NCBI GenBank assembly: GCA_951812925.1
Contig: OX638369.1
Span: 43,643,061-43,707,060, forward strand
DNA from: Calliopum simillimum
Lineage: Eukaryota > Arthropoda > Insecta > Diptera > Lauxaniidae
DNA: 64,000 nt
Direction of reading: 5' to 3'
Shown: positions 33,001-46,300 of the stretch, one piece after another
Numbering within the stretch: position 1 is the first letter of the stretch
How the letters are laid out: every line of letters begins with the position of its first letter
Position numbers and translations under genes: made by a program
The notes under the pieces: generated by a model
Told to the model about the DNA's origin: nothing
Seen by the model: only the letters and a program-made list of their open reading frames with translations
Databases searched by the model: none

Positions 33001-33375
33001 ATTAATTTAAAATAAGATAATTTTCCAAGCTTTTAATCATAAATAATGGGTGTTCCAAAAGTAGGTGTGGTACTTTTTATCGATTAAAATTTGCATTATC
33101 GACCCTTGTACGCCATATTTTGTGTCATTTTCATCGTGACAGTATAGGATTTATATAGAAAATCGTCGAATTTTGGATCTGAAATTCTAAGTCAATCCCA
33201 AAAAATCCAAAATTCTAAAAATCATCGCTTCGGACGAGGTTTATTTCCACCTCGGCGGCTATGTTAAGTCGACTTAGAGCATTTTTGCGCCCATCGCTTT
33301 TTTGAGAAGTTTAGGTCCTCAAATATATGTGTACTTAATTTGAACTTACAATTCCGATCACAGAATGTGGTATCA

Positions 33376-34229
33376 CGCCTGTCCTGTGGGTGATTTGAAT
33401 AAAATTTTTGAGTACCCCATTTTTTTTTACGGAATTCTGTTAAACATCGTATTTCGACATGTTTTCAATAAAAAATTTTAAAATCCTTAGAGCACTTCGG
33501 AAATGATCGGCTAATGAACGATTTCCATGTTGCTTTAGCCGAAGCAAAAAAGGATAATTCTGAAAAATAGTTCCAAATGAAGTTTTTTTACCGGAATTGT
33601 ATTCACTAAAGCATAAAAAATAACGTGTGAAAAGTACATTGCAAAATCGTATGCCCAAAAAAAGTTATTCAAGGTCAAAAGTTGCGAAAATAAATTTTTT
33701 TCAATTATTTGGCTTACGGCTGCAATTCCGAAAAAATAGTGGTTGACAGTTATTTGCCGAGTACGCAGTTTTTCAACTTCAATGATTTACTACGAAAAAG
33801 TTTCAAACATTTTTTTCCTATTACTCATAGTTTAGGAAGTATGTCAATTTAAAAAGTTTTAAAACTTCGCGATATTTATATGTTGTACGTTTTAAATTGA
33901 GATAACTCTCGAACGACTAATCGCACAAAAAAAGTAACTATACACTTGTTTGTAGAAAATTATATTTCCTACAAACCATTCTCAGCTCTTTTTTCGTAGG
34001 ACCTATGGTTTAGGAGATATTTTTCACAAACTGTTCAAATTTTGAAAAACTAGTTTTTAATGAAATCTCTGGAGCTGTTTTCGCTTGATAAAAACTAACG
34101 GGATCTATTTTATTAACATTTACATGATCTTCAAATAATATTTGATACGAAATAATTATCGAGAAATTTTTTTACTTAAAAAAAATGGGGTACTCGAAAA
34201 TTTTATTCAAATCACCCACAGGACAAGCG
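33376..34229. mobile_element. 854-bp element with ~50-bp terminal inverted repeats
   Basis: The left end TCCTGTGGGTGATTTGAATA, continuing through TTTTTGAGTACCCCAT, is mirrored at 34185-34229 (ATGGGGTACTCG to CACCCACAGGACAAGCG), differing at one or two positions. The interior includes a family G-like stretch (33780-34040). No transposase and no clear target duplication. Confidence 0.7.
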
Positions 34230-34979
34230 TGGGTATATGAGCAATATGAATATACTGTTTGAAGAGTTGCGTACAAGAAGGGCGTTGTGCGACTTTGGTC
34301 GTTATTGCATAAATCAGTTTGCGGTAGGAAAAACGGTTTTAAACAAAGCCAAGGTGCCGAACGAAAAAAATGTATATAGTAAAAAATGGTTAGAATTGTC
34401 TTGACGGTACGTGTAATTTTTTTGGTTTTTTTTTTTAGCCAATTTTTGAAAAATTATAAAATGTTCGAAAAAATTCATACATATTTTTTGGACAGTTCTA
34501 AGTAGTTTCTGCCTTATACACTTTTTTTGTAAGGCGCCTTGCTTTTGAATAAAAACCCTTTTTCCGACCAGATAAAACAATTGCTAAGTTGTAGTGGCGA
34601 TATTTCGATCAATTTTTGGCCTAAGAAATTTTTAATAAAAGCATTTTTAAGGAAATTTTATTTTCTTATTTTTTGTGAAACTTTATCTATACCTATCTTT
34701 GTTTTAAAAAAAGTTATCGTCGAAAGAGTAAAAAAACACAAGAATTTGAATTTTTTTTCTTTGATGTCAATATTCTAAAAATTCATTTATATCCATTGCG
34801 CTGCTTTTGTGTAATATTGAATCAAAATATTTAATGCTTTAAAAGTGGGTGTGACACTTCCGCCATCCCATCCACTTTTCGATCTTTATAGTCAGCACTT
34901 GTATACCATACTTAACCAGCGTTTGCGAAATATGGCCCAAAAAATTTTAATTTTAAAGTATTTGCCACGACTTTCTAGG

Positions 34980-35140
34980 AGCTGTCTATAAACTCCGTGA
35001 CGCTCCTAGGGGGGGGGGGGGGGTTCGAACAAGCGTCACGCTTGGTGTATTTTATTTATTTTTTATATGAAGCTACCGTCACATATGGCGGCAGGGGTTC
35101 AATATAGCAAATTTTAGCGTCACGGAGTTTATGGACAGCC
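34980..35140. mobile_element. 161-bp MITE with 25-bp inverted ends
   Basis: GCTGTCTATAAACTCCGTGA is mirrored by TCACGGAGTTTATGGACAGC, with one mismatch in the outer part. A run of 15 G at about 35010-35024 lies inside. Similar 'CTGTCCATAAACT' ends are, from general knowledge, common in insect MITEs; the superfamily was not assigned. Confidence 0.8.
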
Positions 35141-35519
35141 TTTATGAGTATCTACAAGGAAAGAACTGATTTTTTATTTATTTGCACGAACACAAAAAAA
35201 AAAGGACATAATATTAATGAAAAAATTATTATTAATAACGAAAAAATTCATCGAATTTGAGCCGAGAACAGCATTCATTGACTATAAGTATTTTCAATCA
35301 TACGTTAAACAAGGCATACGTACGATCATGAATTATTCATAAAATGTAAAAACTTTTCTTAAAATCGATGAACAAAATTCGAAATTTGTTTTTTTTTTTA
35401 ATTAATTTTTAAAACGTAAGAACTCGTTCATAAAATCTAAAAACGAAATCCATCATTTTTTTTTTTTTTTTAAATAAAAAAATTCGATTAAGCTTTAGAA
35501 ATACAAATTTTACACAAAA

Positions 35520-35640
35520 ACGTCAGAGGAGTCTGTAGCGTATGTGATAAAGAGCTAGTAATATTTCTATGCGCTTTGGTTTACGGGTTCGAACCCCAAT
35601 GCGGGTGAAAGTTTTTTTTATTTTTTTTTTTTTTTTTATT
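35520..35640 (+). repeat. tRNA-like (SINE-like) segment with Pol III B box
   Basis: GGTTCGAACCC at 35586-35596 is a perfect B box. About 55 bases upstream TAGCGTATGTGATAAAG is a possible degenerate A box. A T-rich tail follows. No cloverleaf could be folded convincingly, so it is listed as SINE-like rather than as a tRNA gene. Confidence 0.45.
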
Positions 35641-38009
35641 AGGAAAACGCTCAAGCTCCAAGGCAAAGGACATACAATATTGAAATGGAGTAATGTGTCT
35701 TAAGGAAAGTAAGTGTTTGATGCTAAAGAACGCCTTTTAAAGAGCTATTTTTCCTCTTGGGAAAATAAATACTTACCATAGCATGCTTCTATGTCTAGAA
35801 GTTCCAGTAGAATACACACATACACATAGCATACGGGTGTGAGCGACATGGAAAGGAACTTTCAACAATACTTTATTTGAAATTTAGCATAAACCAGTCT
35901 AGAACCGAAAGATGAAGATGATATACAAACTCAAAATAATATTTCAAATTGATGACACTTTTACTTAAAATTTATGAACGTTTTGTTTAATTTTATGCAA
36001 ACGTGCATAAAATTTGGTTCTGTAGATTTATGAAACGTTTTCGTACGAAAAATTCTTAAAATTTAAGAACGGAAGTTCATAAAAAAAATTCCTCATGGAG
36101 AAATATTTATGAACTCATGTACTTACGATCAATGAATCGTTCTTAAAATCAAAAAATTTTGATGAAAAATTTTTATTTGAAAATCAATGAATTTCGGTGT
36201 ATGAATGCCGTTCATAAATATTTTTATGTTCAATATTTTTTTGTGTGCGCTGTATGAAATGTCAAATGTAAAAAAAATATTGCATAGTCTTAGGCGGCGA
36301 TATTCGTTTTTGAAACATCCTGTTTTTCATATTTTGTACTGAGCTTTTAGATTCGGTATAACTTCTTCAATTTCAACAGTTTCAGGAAACTTTGTAGAGA
36401 TGAATTTTATGATTTTTTGTGGACTTCAATTTTATTGTCCTTGGCACCTTAGGGTGGTAGAAACTGAGATAATGAATACAACTAGTCGAAAAAAAAAATC
36501 TGAGATAAATGACTTCTGTGAATGAAATGTAGTCCATGTTGAAGCATTTACAACGATATACTATACTTGTTGATCGAAAGTCAAAGGGCGGAGATATTAG
36601 AAAAAAACAAAGCTGCATCGAATTTAGAAGCCGAAAAAAAAAAATGGTTTTTTTCCTTAAAATTCTTCCAATATTACCTAGCTTTCAAACTGGGGGCGGT
36701 CATTCGAACTTTTTTTTTGCATAGCGGTCTATACTATCTAATGCACACCTCGGAAAACATTTAAGGATAGTTCGACCATACTCTTGAAAAATAATTTGAA
36801 AATTGTAAAAACAAGAAAGCATGGCACCTCCCATAGAAGGAAAACCTTCAAAGTGATATATGTACTTAACGAAAATAAATACTCTTTATATGTATGCAAG
36901 TAGATGGTGCTGTATAAAAAATAAAACCATTTGCGAAATATTGAAGTGTTCTTAGATAACCTGTACAAAAAACAAATAGCCTCAACGCATTTTTATAATT
37001 TTTAAAATTTTTATGTTTATTTTATGTGTTGATTTTTTTAAACATTTTCTATGAATACCATAATTAATTATTACGTTGAAAATAGTTTCACAGATTTTTT
37101 GTTGTTATTACAATTTTTTTTTAAAACATTATTGATTTTTTTATATTGTTACTATATTTTTTATTTTCTTTGTTAAGTCTTATAAATAATAACTAATGCT
37201 AAATTTAAATTTAATTACATCTTTTTTTTATTCTCTTTTTAATGTATATAATTATTGAATTATACAACTAAATTCTATATGTATAATTTTAAATTTTTTA
37301 CTAATGTTACTAAATTTTAAACACTATTTTTAAGGTAAATATTATACACATAATTTTTAGTAGTCTATAAATTTACAAAGTTTTTTTTACTAAAGGATCT
37401 GTGCAATTACTGGCATACACGCGAAATAAGAGCACCTAAAACTATGCCAGGTGAAATACTTTGGTTTTAACAGCAGCTGAATGTCAAAAAATACTACAGC
37501 TTGCCATGTTGTATAGTTTTAGGCACTTCACTCAATACAGACTGACCAGAATTTGTACGGCACCCACTGCCAATAATTTTTTATAAATATTTTAGGATTT
37601 CGCACATACTAAAGTTTTTATTTTGACCTTCATATTTTTATAATACTTTTTAAATAAAACTCAATTACATATGTATATACTTATTATAAATATTTACATA
37701 TTTCAAGAATAAAAAACAAAAATTTCTTTACATATTAATAATTCCCTATTTAATTCGTTTGGTTGCACAGTTTTTTTTTTATTTTTAATAAAGTAATTTA
37801 CACAATCGGTTTAACAAACTTTTGAAGTAAGTGAGCATTTTATTTTAAAATAAATAATTTTTATTTTCTAAATAAAATATTTAACAAAAATTTTACAAAA
37901 TTATCATTAATATTGAGTATTTGGTACAACTTTCGTATAAACCAGTGCTGTCCACGCTATAGCACACAAAATCTTTTCTGTTATACATAAATACAATGGC
38001 AAACTATTA

Positions 38010-38620
38010 AGGGTGTAACCTTTGGCCTGGCCAAACGTTAAATACCCTACACAGCTGTATTTTGAAAATTTTTCTTTTATCGGAGGAGCCACGCCCTCTA
38101 GTCCGAATTCGCCCAGTTTTCGCTCAGAGCTTGTATTTATAATTCTTAGTGTCTGAGTAAAATTTAGTTCGATTATCTCAAAAAAACGCTTTCAGTATAG
38201 CGTTTTGAACCTTTTGCTTATATGAGAGGTGCCACGCCCTCTTGTCCGAATTCGCCCAGTTTTTGCTCAGAGCTTGTGCATATAATACGTAGTATTTATG
38301 TGTATTTTGGTTGCATTATCGTGAAAAATACTCCAAAAGTTGCATTTTGAGTATATTTTTTGTATGGGCGGTAGGCGTGCCCGTTGACCGATTTCGCTCA
38401 TTTTCAATCCCCAGAGGCTGTGCACTAAATTTCATTGAATTATCTTGCTTAGTTTTCCCATAAAATGTATTTCCACAGACAGCCAGCCAGCCAGACAGAT
38501 GGATATGGCTATATCGACTCAGGAGGTGACGCTGATCAAGAATATATATACTTTTCTGCCACGCCTCCTTCTCAGCGTTACAAACGGAAGGACAAAGTGA
38601 ATATACCCTGGGTGTATGGT
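38010..38620 (+). repeat. Full-length-looking family D copy
   Basis: Runs from AAGGGTGTAACCTTTGGCCT to GAATATACCCTGGGTGTATG, the reverse complement of the 19748-20612 copy's ends. Internal duplicates of GCCACGCCCTCT.GTCCGAAT are separated by about 135 bases. ORFs in it are short and not conserved between copies. Confidence 0.8.
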
Positions 38621-38808
38621 ACAAAAAGAGATAATCAAATTTATGCTTGTGCTCAAAAAAAGAGTTGGAAATGCAAGCAACAAGTTACTTCCGTACAAAT
38701 ATCTCTAAATTGTATATTTTGAACACACAATGGTCAAAGCTCTAAAATGAAGCTCCAACAGAGTTAACGCACGGCAAAGATTATAAATATCCAAAAACAT
38801 TCTGTATA

Positions 38809-39344
38809 CGAGTAAATCGCCGGTGCTTACGAAGACTATCTCTTGTTTAAATGCGGACAAGAAAATCCTTTTTTTCAAACTGCGGCGAAAAAGATCTTTT
38901 TTGTGCGAATGCGGACAAGAAAATCACTTTTTACAAAATGCGGAGAAGAAAATAACTTATTACAAAATGCGGCGAAGAAACTCACTTTTTACAAAATGCG
39001 GCGAAGAAAATCTCTTTTTTAAAAATGCAGCGTAAAAAACACTCTTTCGATTAGTAATGCAAAATTTTTCGAAAAAAGGAATAAGAAAAATTTCTCTGAA
39101 AAAATTATTTTTTCAAAATAATTTCATAATAATTATTTATATATATAATTTGTAAAAAGTGATTTTCTTCGCCGCATTTTGTAAAAAGTGATTTTTTTCG
39201 CCGCATTTTATAAAAAGTGATTTTCTTGTCCGCATATTACAAAAAAGATTTTTTCCGCCGCAATTTCAAAAAAAAAAAAAGATTTTCTTCGCCGCAACTT
39301 ACGGTTGGAAGATTTTCTTCGTAAGCACCGGCGAAATACTCTCG
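38809..39344. mobile_element. Foldback element with ~29-bp tandem subrepeats in both arms
   Basis: Outer ends CGCCGGTGCTTACGAAGA (left) and TCTTCGTAAGCACCGGCG (right) are exact complements. Inside the left arm about seven units of AAAATGCGGCGAAGAAAATC plus a CTTTTTAC spacer run in tandem; the right arm holds five or six of the same unit inverted. A roughly 100-base AT-rich centre separates the arms. Drosophila FB elements share this architecture of tandem subrepeats inside inverted arms; homology to FB is not claimed. Confidence 0.85.
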
Positions 39345-39979
39345 ATTGCAAATGAATTTTGAAAATTATGAAGGAATTTGTAATGCAGCAAATCCATTTT
39401 TTCGAAATGTTCTTGGATTTTTATACTATGTAGTTTTTGCGTTAGCCAAAGCTTTTCACGCTTTAGCATGAATTTGCTGTTCGTTTACTCCAAGTACACA
39501 AGTACAAGTACGTTTTATGCGTAAACGAGTGCTTTTCGGGTAAAAACTTGGAGTAAACGAACAGACTGTTTATGTTAACGACGAGCAGCCCTTGCATAAT
39601 CATTTCAATCTATGCATAAAGCTTTGGAGCTTTTTCTCTTTCAATATCCCAAGCTCAATTTTGATTCTCCTCTTATGTATGCACATATGTATCTAACATT
39701 ACGAAAGCTCTTAGTCGCTGTTAAGATTTGATGCGAGTAGTTTAATGCTACTTGCACGTTTCTTTTACATTAATGCAACAATTATGCTAAGTGGCGATAG
39801 CTTAAAGCTCTCCAAGGCACTGGTTTAGACATTTTTACTATCTTTGACTCTTATAAAGTTATGCCCCCATATCCTGCCACACCGATTTTTTTTTATTAGA
39901 AATTAAAATCGCAATAATAAATACAATGTCTAATAAAAGATCATCACTACTGTCCATGTCCATGTCCATGCGTAGCATT

Positions 39980-40257
39980 TCACAGCATCGTTCTCACTGG
40001 TGAATTGCTGCCGCCGCCGCCACCACCACCACTACCGGTTACCTTTTGCAACATTTGCATTAGTTGTTCCGTGGCCGTTTGTTGATGTTGCTGGTGTGCT
40101 ATTGCTGCAGCTGCTTCTGCAATAATACTGTTATTGTGCCCAGTACAATTTCCGCTGCCGCCGCCACCACCACCACCAGAAGTTGCTATTGATGGCGGCG
40201 ATGAAATTGATGTCGCTGCTGATGATGAGGATGGTGTCAACGTCATTTTAGTAGATT
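39980..40257 (-). CDS. tup: Possible alternative last exon of tup (Gly/Ala/Gln-rich C-terminus)
   Basis: An open frame just beyond the tup stop codon encodes a low-complexity, coding-like peptide: Ser/Thr-rich start, two runs of seven Gly, a poly-Ala patch, HQQHQQ and EQLMQMLQKV, ending SPVRTML. An acceptor (CACAAACAG) precedes 40257. A GTATGC donor at 40337-40332 inside the last tup exon would join GATGACA to AATCTACT in frame, removing an 80-base intron that contains the tup stop. The canonical ending QGSP would then be replaced by about 90 residues. This is inferred from splice signals and composition only; it could also be 3' UTR with chance repeats. Confidence 0.45.
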
Positions 40258-40317
40258 CTGTTTGTGGAAGGGAGGGAGCAACAAAGAAAGCAAATTAGAT
40301 TCGTTTGCATTCGTTTT

Positions 40318-43300
40318 CTATGGACTTCCTTGCATACTGTCATCGCTTTCCAGATAGGTCACATAGGAATCTGTACTGTCCGGATGATGGTGCGAGGTAA
40401 TGCCTGAATCCATACTGCTACCACCAGGTGGACCATTCATTTGTTGACCTGGCGGATGAGGTGGATGTGGTCCCTGTTGGTGTTGGAGATGATGCGGCAA
40501 AGGTGGCATACCATTCAGATCGTAACCGTGCATCTGAAAAGTCAATTGTGAGAAAGTAAATTAAAAGCTTTTTAGTTTTTTGAAATTTTTTTTTTAAATT
40601 TCTGAGTAGGAAACATATTTATACTTCAACAGGATTTCCACCCCAAGTTAAACGTTTTCCACACCAAAGTTGATCTTTTTTCAGTTCAATTTAAACTTTT
40701 TCCAAATCAAACTGAACTTTTTCCAAAACAAAATAAATTTGTTTTGATTTGGAAAAAGTTTAAATTGATTTGGAAATCCTGTATTGCAACAACAACATTC
40801 TTCCTTGTCGCTCTTGACTACATTATACATACTACTATGTATATAAAATACAACTTCTGTCTGTCTGTGTCTCCATAACTCGAGAACCATTAGTTCGATT
40901 TGCATGGTTTGTTTTTCGTTGATAGCTAATTTGCCTGGTAAGATTTTGGGATACATTTTTTTCCCTCGGCTTCGCCCGGGTGGAAAATCCCATAGCTAGA
41001 AAATCAGTTATCCGATTTGCATGATTTTTTCTTTCAAAGACATGTTATCCATTGGCATTCCAGGACAAACTCCAATTTAAAATCCCTTCGGCTTCGTTCG
41101 GGATATTAAAAAATTTCGGTACTGGGACAAATAACATCCTCTGAAAAAATGGGCACTAAACTATTTGACATGAGATTAGGTACACACATATTGAAAAGGT
41201 ATCGGGAACGGGCAAACGAAGTCGCTCCCAGGGTGACTAGTATTACCTAAATAAGTCCCCTAGTGAGGACGAAAAAATCCAATGGGGTTTTACCAAACAT
41301 TTATAAGATTTCGACTATGCGGATGATATCTAGAACAAGTAGAAGATATTGTCTGGGAATCGTATAAAGCTAGCTAACGCTAGGCAGAGTACAGCCTTCA
41401 GTGAAGTAGAAAACGTTGCCGGAATCTATGAATCGGGGCCTTTGCCAATAATTGTCTTTATATTCAAAGTCAAGATTGTTATTGTAGTAAAAGTGCAAAT
41501 GAAACACGTTACACAAATCACTATCTAAAGATTTCGACTATGCGGATGATATCTAGAACAAGTAGAAGATATTGTCTGGGAATCGTATAAAGCTGGCTAA
41601 CGCTAGGCAGAGTACAGCCTTCAGTGAAGTAGAAAACGTTGCCGGAATCTATGAATCGGGGCCTTTGCCAATAATTGTCTTTATATTCAAAATCAAGATT
41701 GTTATTGTAGTAAAAGTGCAAATGAAACACGTTACACAAATCACTATCTAAAGCTGTGGTAGAATTCCATAGAAAAATTGATCTCGCGAGGATAGAAATA
41801 CCGACCACTAATCTGAAGTCTATAAAACAAGTTTTGGAGTGGAGTCCACTGGGAAAGAAGTCTCTTAGAAATTACTGAATATATGTATTTAAATCATAAT
41901 TAATAAACTATATGCTACCCCTCACCATATTTAATACATTCAAACAACTCACCTGATTGACAAGTTGTTGAAATGCGGGTGTATGTGTATTTATCGCGCC
42001 ATTGCTATCCAAATCGGCATGTAGCGCAAAATCCGATAAGGCCTTCCATGGCGGTTGATATGTTTGCACATCAAGGCCTTGTAAATTCAATGGTGAATCA
42101 TGACGCACCGGTGAGCTGGCTATCATTGGTATACCCTGCATAGTGCCGTAACCAAGTTTACGTCCTTCCTAAACGATTCATTCGGTGACGATTCAATGTG
42201 AAAATGTAAAATAGAGAAACTTTTATTAATTTTATTCAATCAATCGTGCCCTTTTATTGTTGGTTGAATTTACCTTCTCTTGTTGCATTTGTAATTTCAT
42301 TTGTATTGTTTTTTTCTTATCCTTACAGCGTTTATTCTGAAACCAAACTCGAATGACACGCGGTGAAAGTCCAGTCATTTCCACTAGCTGCTCTTTCATA
42401 AGCGCATCAGGTCGCGGATTAGCATTATAGCAGGTTCTAATAAAGAATTATAATTTCAATAAATCGATCTTTTGCTGAAGGATCTACTTTTTTGAAAATT
42501 TACCTTAACGTATGCAATTGCTTTTCATTTAATACCGTGCGCACTCTAGTTGGTTTACCATCAGATGGCCCTGAAGGCCGTTTTTCCCTAATACTTTTAT
42601 GTGATCCCGATTCACTGCCAGAATCTGAAAAAAAAAAAACAAACACACACAAAGGAAAATTGAGTCAATATCTTCAGGAATGTTTTGAAAATTTTGTTTT
42701 TGATGTTCTTAATTTAGATCCAGTTCGTATATCTTGCATTCTTTGCGTAATTTGGTACCATGTGTTGAAAAATTGTTGCCGATTTCTTTTGTGAAATTCC
42801 AAGCAAATACGTAGCAATCAGATCAAAGTCATTCCAATTAACAGACAAATCAATTGTGAAGCATATAGGCTTTGAGAAAACTCAAAAGCCGCAAAGGTCT
42901 ATTTGTGAGAAGAAAAAATGCACCGCATGCAATAGTACGATTTGCAGTTTATCATATGTATTTAATAAAAATTGACTAGAATTTTTCTAAGGTATTGTCT
43001 TAAAAAACACTATGTCTTAATTGGTGAGCAATAAGTTTAGTTTAGGAATGCTTAACACTTAATTAAACTTAACACTAAACATACAATTTGAAAAAACTAG
43101 AATCGCCCAAAGGTTAAAACGAGAAACGACAATGGAGAGCTTCTCATTGCTTCCTGTCTTGTCGTTTGAGGTACGCTATTCCCACACAAAATATGCCATA
43201 AAACTGTCTCCAGACAGCATCACTGAAAACCAAATCGACCATTTCTGCATGAGCAGAAAATTGTGAGGGAGTCTCCTGGATGTACGAGTAAAGAGGGCCG

Positions 43301-46300
43301 CTGACATCGGCTCCGATCACCATTGTGATGAAAGCATTGAAAAAATTCTTGGGTTCCGACCCTCGAACAAGAAGCATGGGATGAGCAAGGAAAATGGTGT
43401 CTTGTTGAAAAAAGAAGAAGTGCGAAAAAACTCTGAGACGACGCTAAAACTAGAAGGCAAAAGAACGACACCGAAAAAGTCTTTAACTCTCTCAATAAAG
43501 AAGTCAGGCGATCATGCTGATTAGGCAAAAGATGAATATATAACGACCTCGCAAGAAAGGCTGAAAGCGCTGCAAATGTTCAAAATCTCAGGCAGCTTTA
43601 CGACATCACCCGCAGACTATCTGGCAGAAAACACCAACCACGGTGCTCTTGAACAGTCGATAGGTTTTTTGAAAATGTGGAGAAAATCTGTGAATGGGGT
43701 TTCATTTGTATTAGCTTAGTGGTCTGGAAAATGCAAACCCCGAAATCGTAGCTGATCATCCCCGCGAAATATCGCAAAAATACATATCCCATATATATAT
43801 ATAAAAAAAAATCGGAAAAAAACGCAACAAACAAATATAAAAATAGTTATATTTAATGTATTTTGCAATGCTGAATCTGAATCCGGCCTTAAAATTGCTA
43901 TATCTCATACGGTTTTTGAGATATTTTAGCCTAAACAAGAAAAAAATACCATTTTTTCTATATTTTGAAGCTATATAACTAGAATATAAAACATTCATAC
44001 GCAAAATTCGATACATTATCTGAAAGTTCCAATCTTTTCTTTTAAAACCGCATTTAAATTATGTCAATAGCTTAATTTTTCTCTGAAATATCGTAGACTG
44101 AAATAATGACAAAACACGTTTTTTGCACTTTTTTAACTTTTTAGGTTAGGATATCTCCGAGAAAAATAAAGATATCGACATTATTTGAATTAGGTTTAGA
44201 AGATTGATTAAAGCTTTCCATTTCTGCATCAGAATTTACAGATATACGTCCTGTTATATAGCTCCAAAACACAACAATAAAACATAGCGTCGGCTTTTTT
44301 CCTCGTTTAGGCTAAGATATCTCAAAAACCATATAAGATAAAGCAATTCTAAGGTCGGATTCGGATTCAGCATTGCAAAATACATTAAATATAACTATTT
44401 TTATATTTGTTTGTTGCGTTTTTTTTTCTGAATTTTTTTTAATTTATATGGGATATGTATTTTTGCGATATTTCGCGGGGATGATCAGCTACGATTTCGG
44501 GGTTTGCATTTTTCAGACCACTAAACTAATACAAAAGAAACCCCATTCACAGATTTTCTCCACATATTCAAAAAACCTATCGACTGTTCAAGAGCACCGT
44601 GCAACAGAACCGCCCTATCAAAGACAAAAATGGAAATCTCTTAGCATCCTCGGACGACCAACTAAAGAAATGGAAAGAGTGTTTTTGTGATATGCTGAAT
44701 CCCATATCTACCACACCCTTGCAACCAGAAGCTGAACTGCTAAAAGCATGCCCCATTACTTCAGCTAAAATTCTTCATCCACTGCTAACCAGAATCTGGA
44801 GCGAAGAACGTTTGCCAGAAGATTGGCTACATGGCATGTTAGTCATATTGCTAAAAAAAGGTGACCTTAGCGATTGCCGAAATTATAGAGGAATAACTTT
44901 GCTGTCGGTACGATTAAAAGTACTGACGAAAGTGCTTCTTAACAGGGTAAGCGAAAAACTTGATTCTGCCATCCGAAGGCAACAAGCAGGATTCCGGTCA
45001 AACCGATCGTGCGTGGATCAAATCAACACCCTCAGAATAATTGTCGAACAATCATGCGAGTGGCGTGCTACCGAGAAAACATTTGGGTTTCACTACAGCG
45101 AAGAGGTATTGCCACAAGGTCACAAACAATATAAAGGCTTTAAATGCAGTGTGTTACACAATGGGTTATTGAAACCGACATTCACCACTAGTTTAGGCGT
45201 CCGGTAGGGCTGTTTGAAATCACCATCTCTCTTCCTTATCGTTCTTAACGATATCCTAGATAATGCACTTAAAAGGGCCAAAAGAGGTAACCGATGGAAC
45301 TTAACCGAATATCGAGAAGATTTTGACTACGCTGACAACACTTCCTTTCTATCGTCCAAACACTCAGACATGCAAAGCAAGATTAAATACCATGTCTTGG
45401 AATCGCAAAAGACCTGCCTAAAAATCAATGCATCTTAGACTAAAAGCATGATGTTGAACGCAAACAGAAATGACATTACTTTTAAAGATGGCAAAGAAAA
45501 CTTTGAAAACATTGGCAGCTTCACGTATTATCTCCATGGATGGTGGAGAATAAGAGGATATCAATTCAAGAATATTGGAAGCGAAAGGTGCGTTTGCTCA
45601 ATTGAACAAAATATTGTCATCTTTCGCTATCTCCACCAAAACGAAAGTGCGCTTTTTTGACTTGTGACTTGTTACCTAACAGTTAATGAACAAGCTGCAA
45701 GTATTCGTCAACAGGTGCTTAAGGCGTACACTAAAGTTTTGGTGACCTCGCACTATCTAAAACTCTGAACTACAACAAAGTTGCAATCAGAGGGCTATAT
45801 CAATTGAGATCAAGCTGCGCAAGTGGGGATAGATTGGTCGTACTCTCCGAAAACCACATAGTCTGTCGCCATGCTCTCGAGTGGAATGCACAAGGCAGTA
45901 GAGGATTTGGTGGACCGAGAACCACCTGAAAAAGGTCGCTAGATAAGGAAATCCAAGAAGCGGGAAAGTCGCGGTAAGAGATAGAATTCATCGCAAAGGA
46001 TCGTGACAAATGAAGACGTTACATTTTGGCCCTATTCTGCTCTTATGAGATACAGAATACACAAGCCTCCTAAACTATAACCAAAACGAAAAACAACTAT
46101 TGACACTTTTCTATAGAAAATTTCTTAAGGTATTGAATTGTGGACTAACATATGAAATCTCTTGCTTTAAGCTTTGAGATAACCCTGGTTTCCGGTTATT
46201 AAGAGCATAATAACATCTCTTCAAATATTTGAAATAAAAAACTGCTTTCAATTCTAATCTGATTGTTTACATTATTAATGTAAAGTCAATTGAAAAAAAA

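Larger units (their letters stand above)
33004..39979. other. mRpL13-tup intergenic region, no protein gene
   Basis: Very AT-rich. It holds the TIR elements listed below, a tRNA-like repeat, one family D copy and A/T homopolymer runs. 35160-38000 apart from those shows short GTTCATAAA/TTCTTAAAAT repeats (35280-36220) and long AT tracts (36960-37380, 37580-37900). Around 37412-37530 two copies of CCTAAAACTAT face each other, a weak inverted repeat. The last 150 bases probably include the tup 3' UTR. No ORF here looks like a gene. Confidence 0.5.

Noticed and set aside
35586..35596. tRNA gene at the perfect B box
   Set aside because: No acceptor/anticodon stems or convincing A box could be paired; SINE-like is safer. 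The same applies to 49856-49866.
38823..39338. Evenly spaced ~29-bp repeats that superficially look like a CRISPR array
   Set aside because: The organism is an animal, units are contiguous without unique spacers, and they lie in inverted arms of a foldback.
40246..40320. Readthrough of the tup TAG into the downstream Gly-rich frame
   Set aside because: The frame after TAG hits a TGA before the Gly-rich segment, so only splicing, not readthrough, could join them.
45800..46009. Minus-strand ORF over the decayed LINE
   Set aside because: Antisense shadow; the plus strand carries the LINE C-terminal sequence here.
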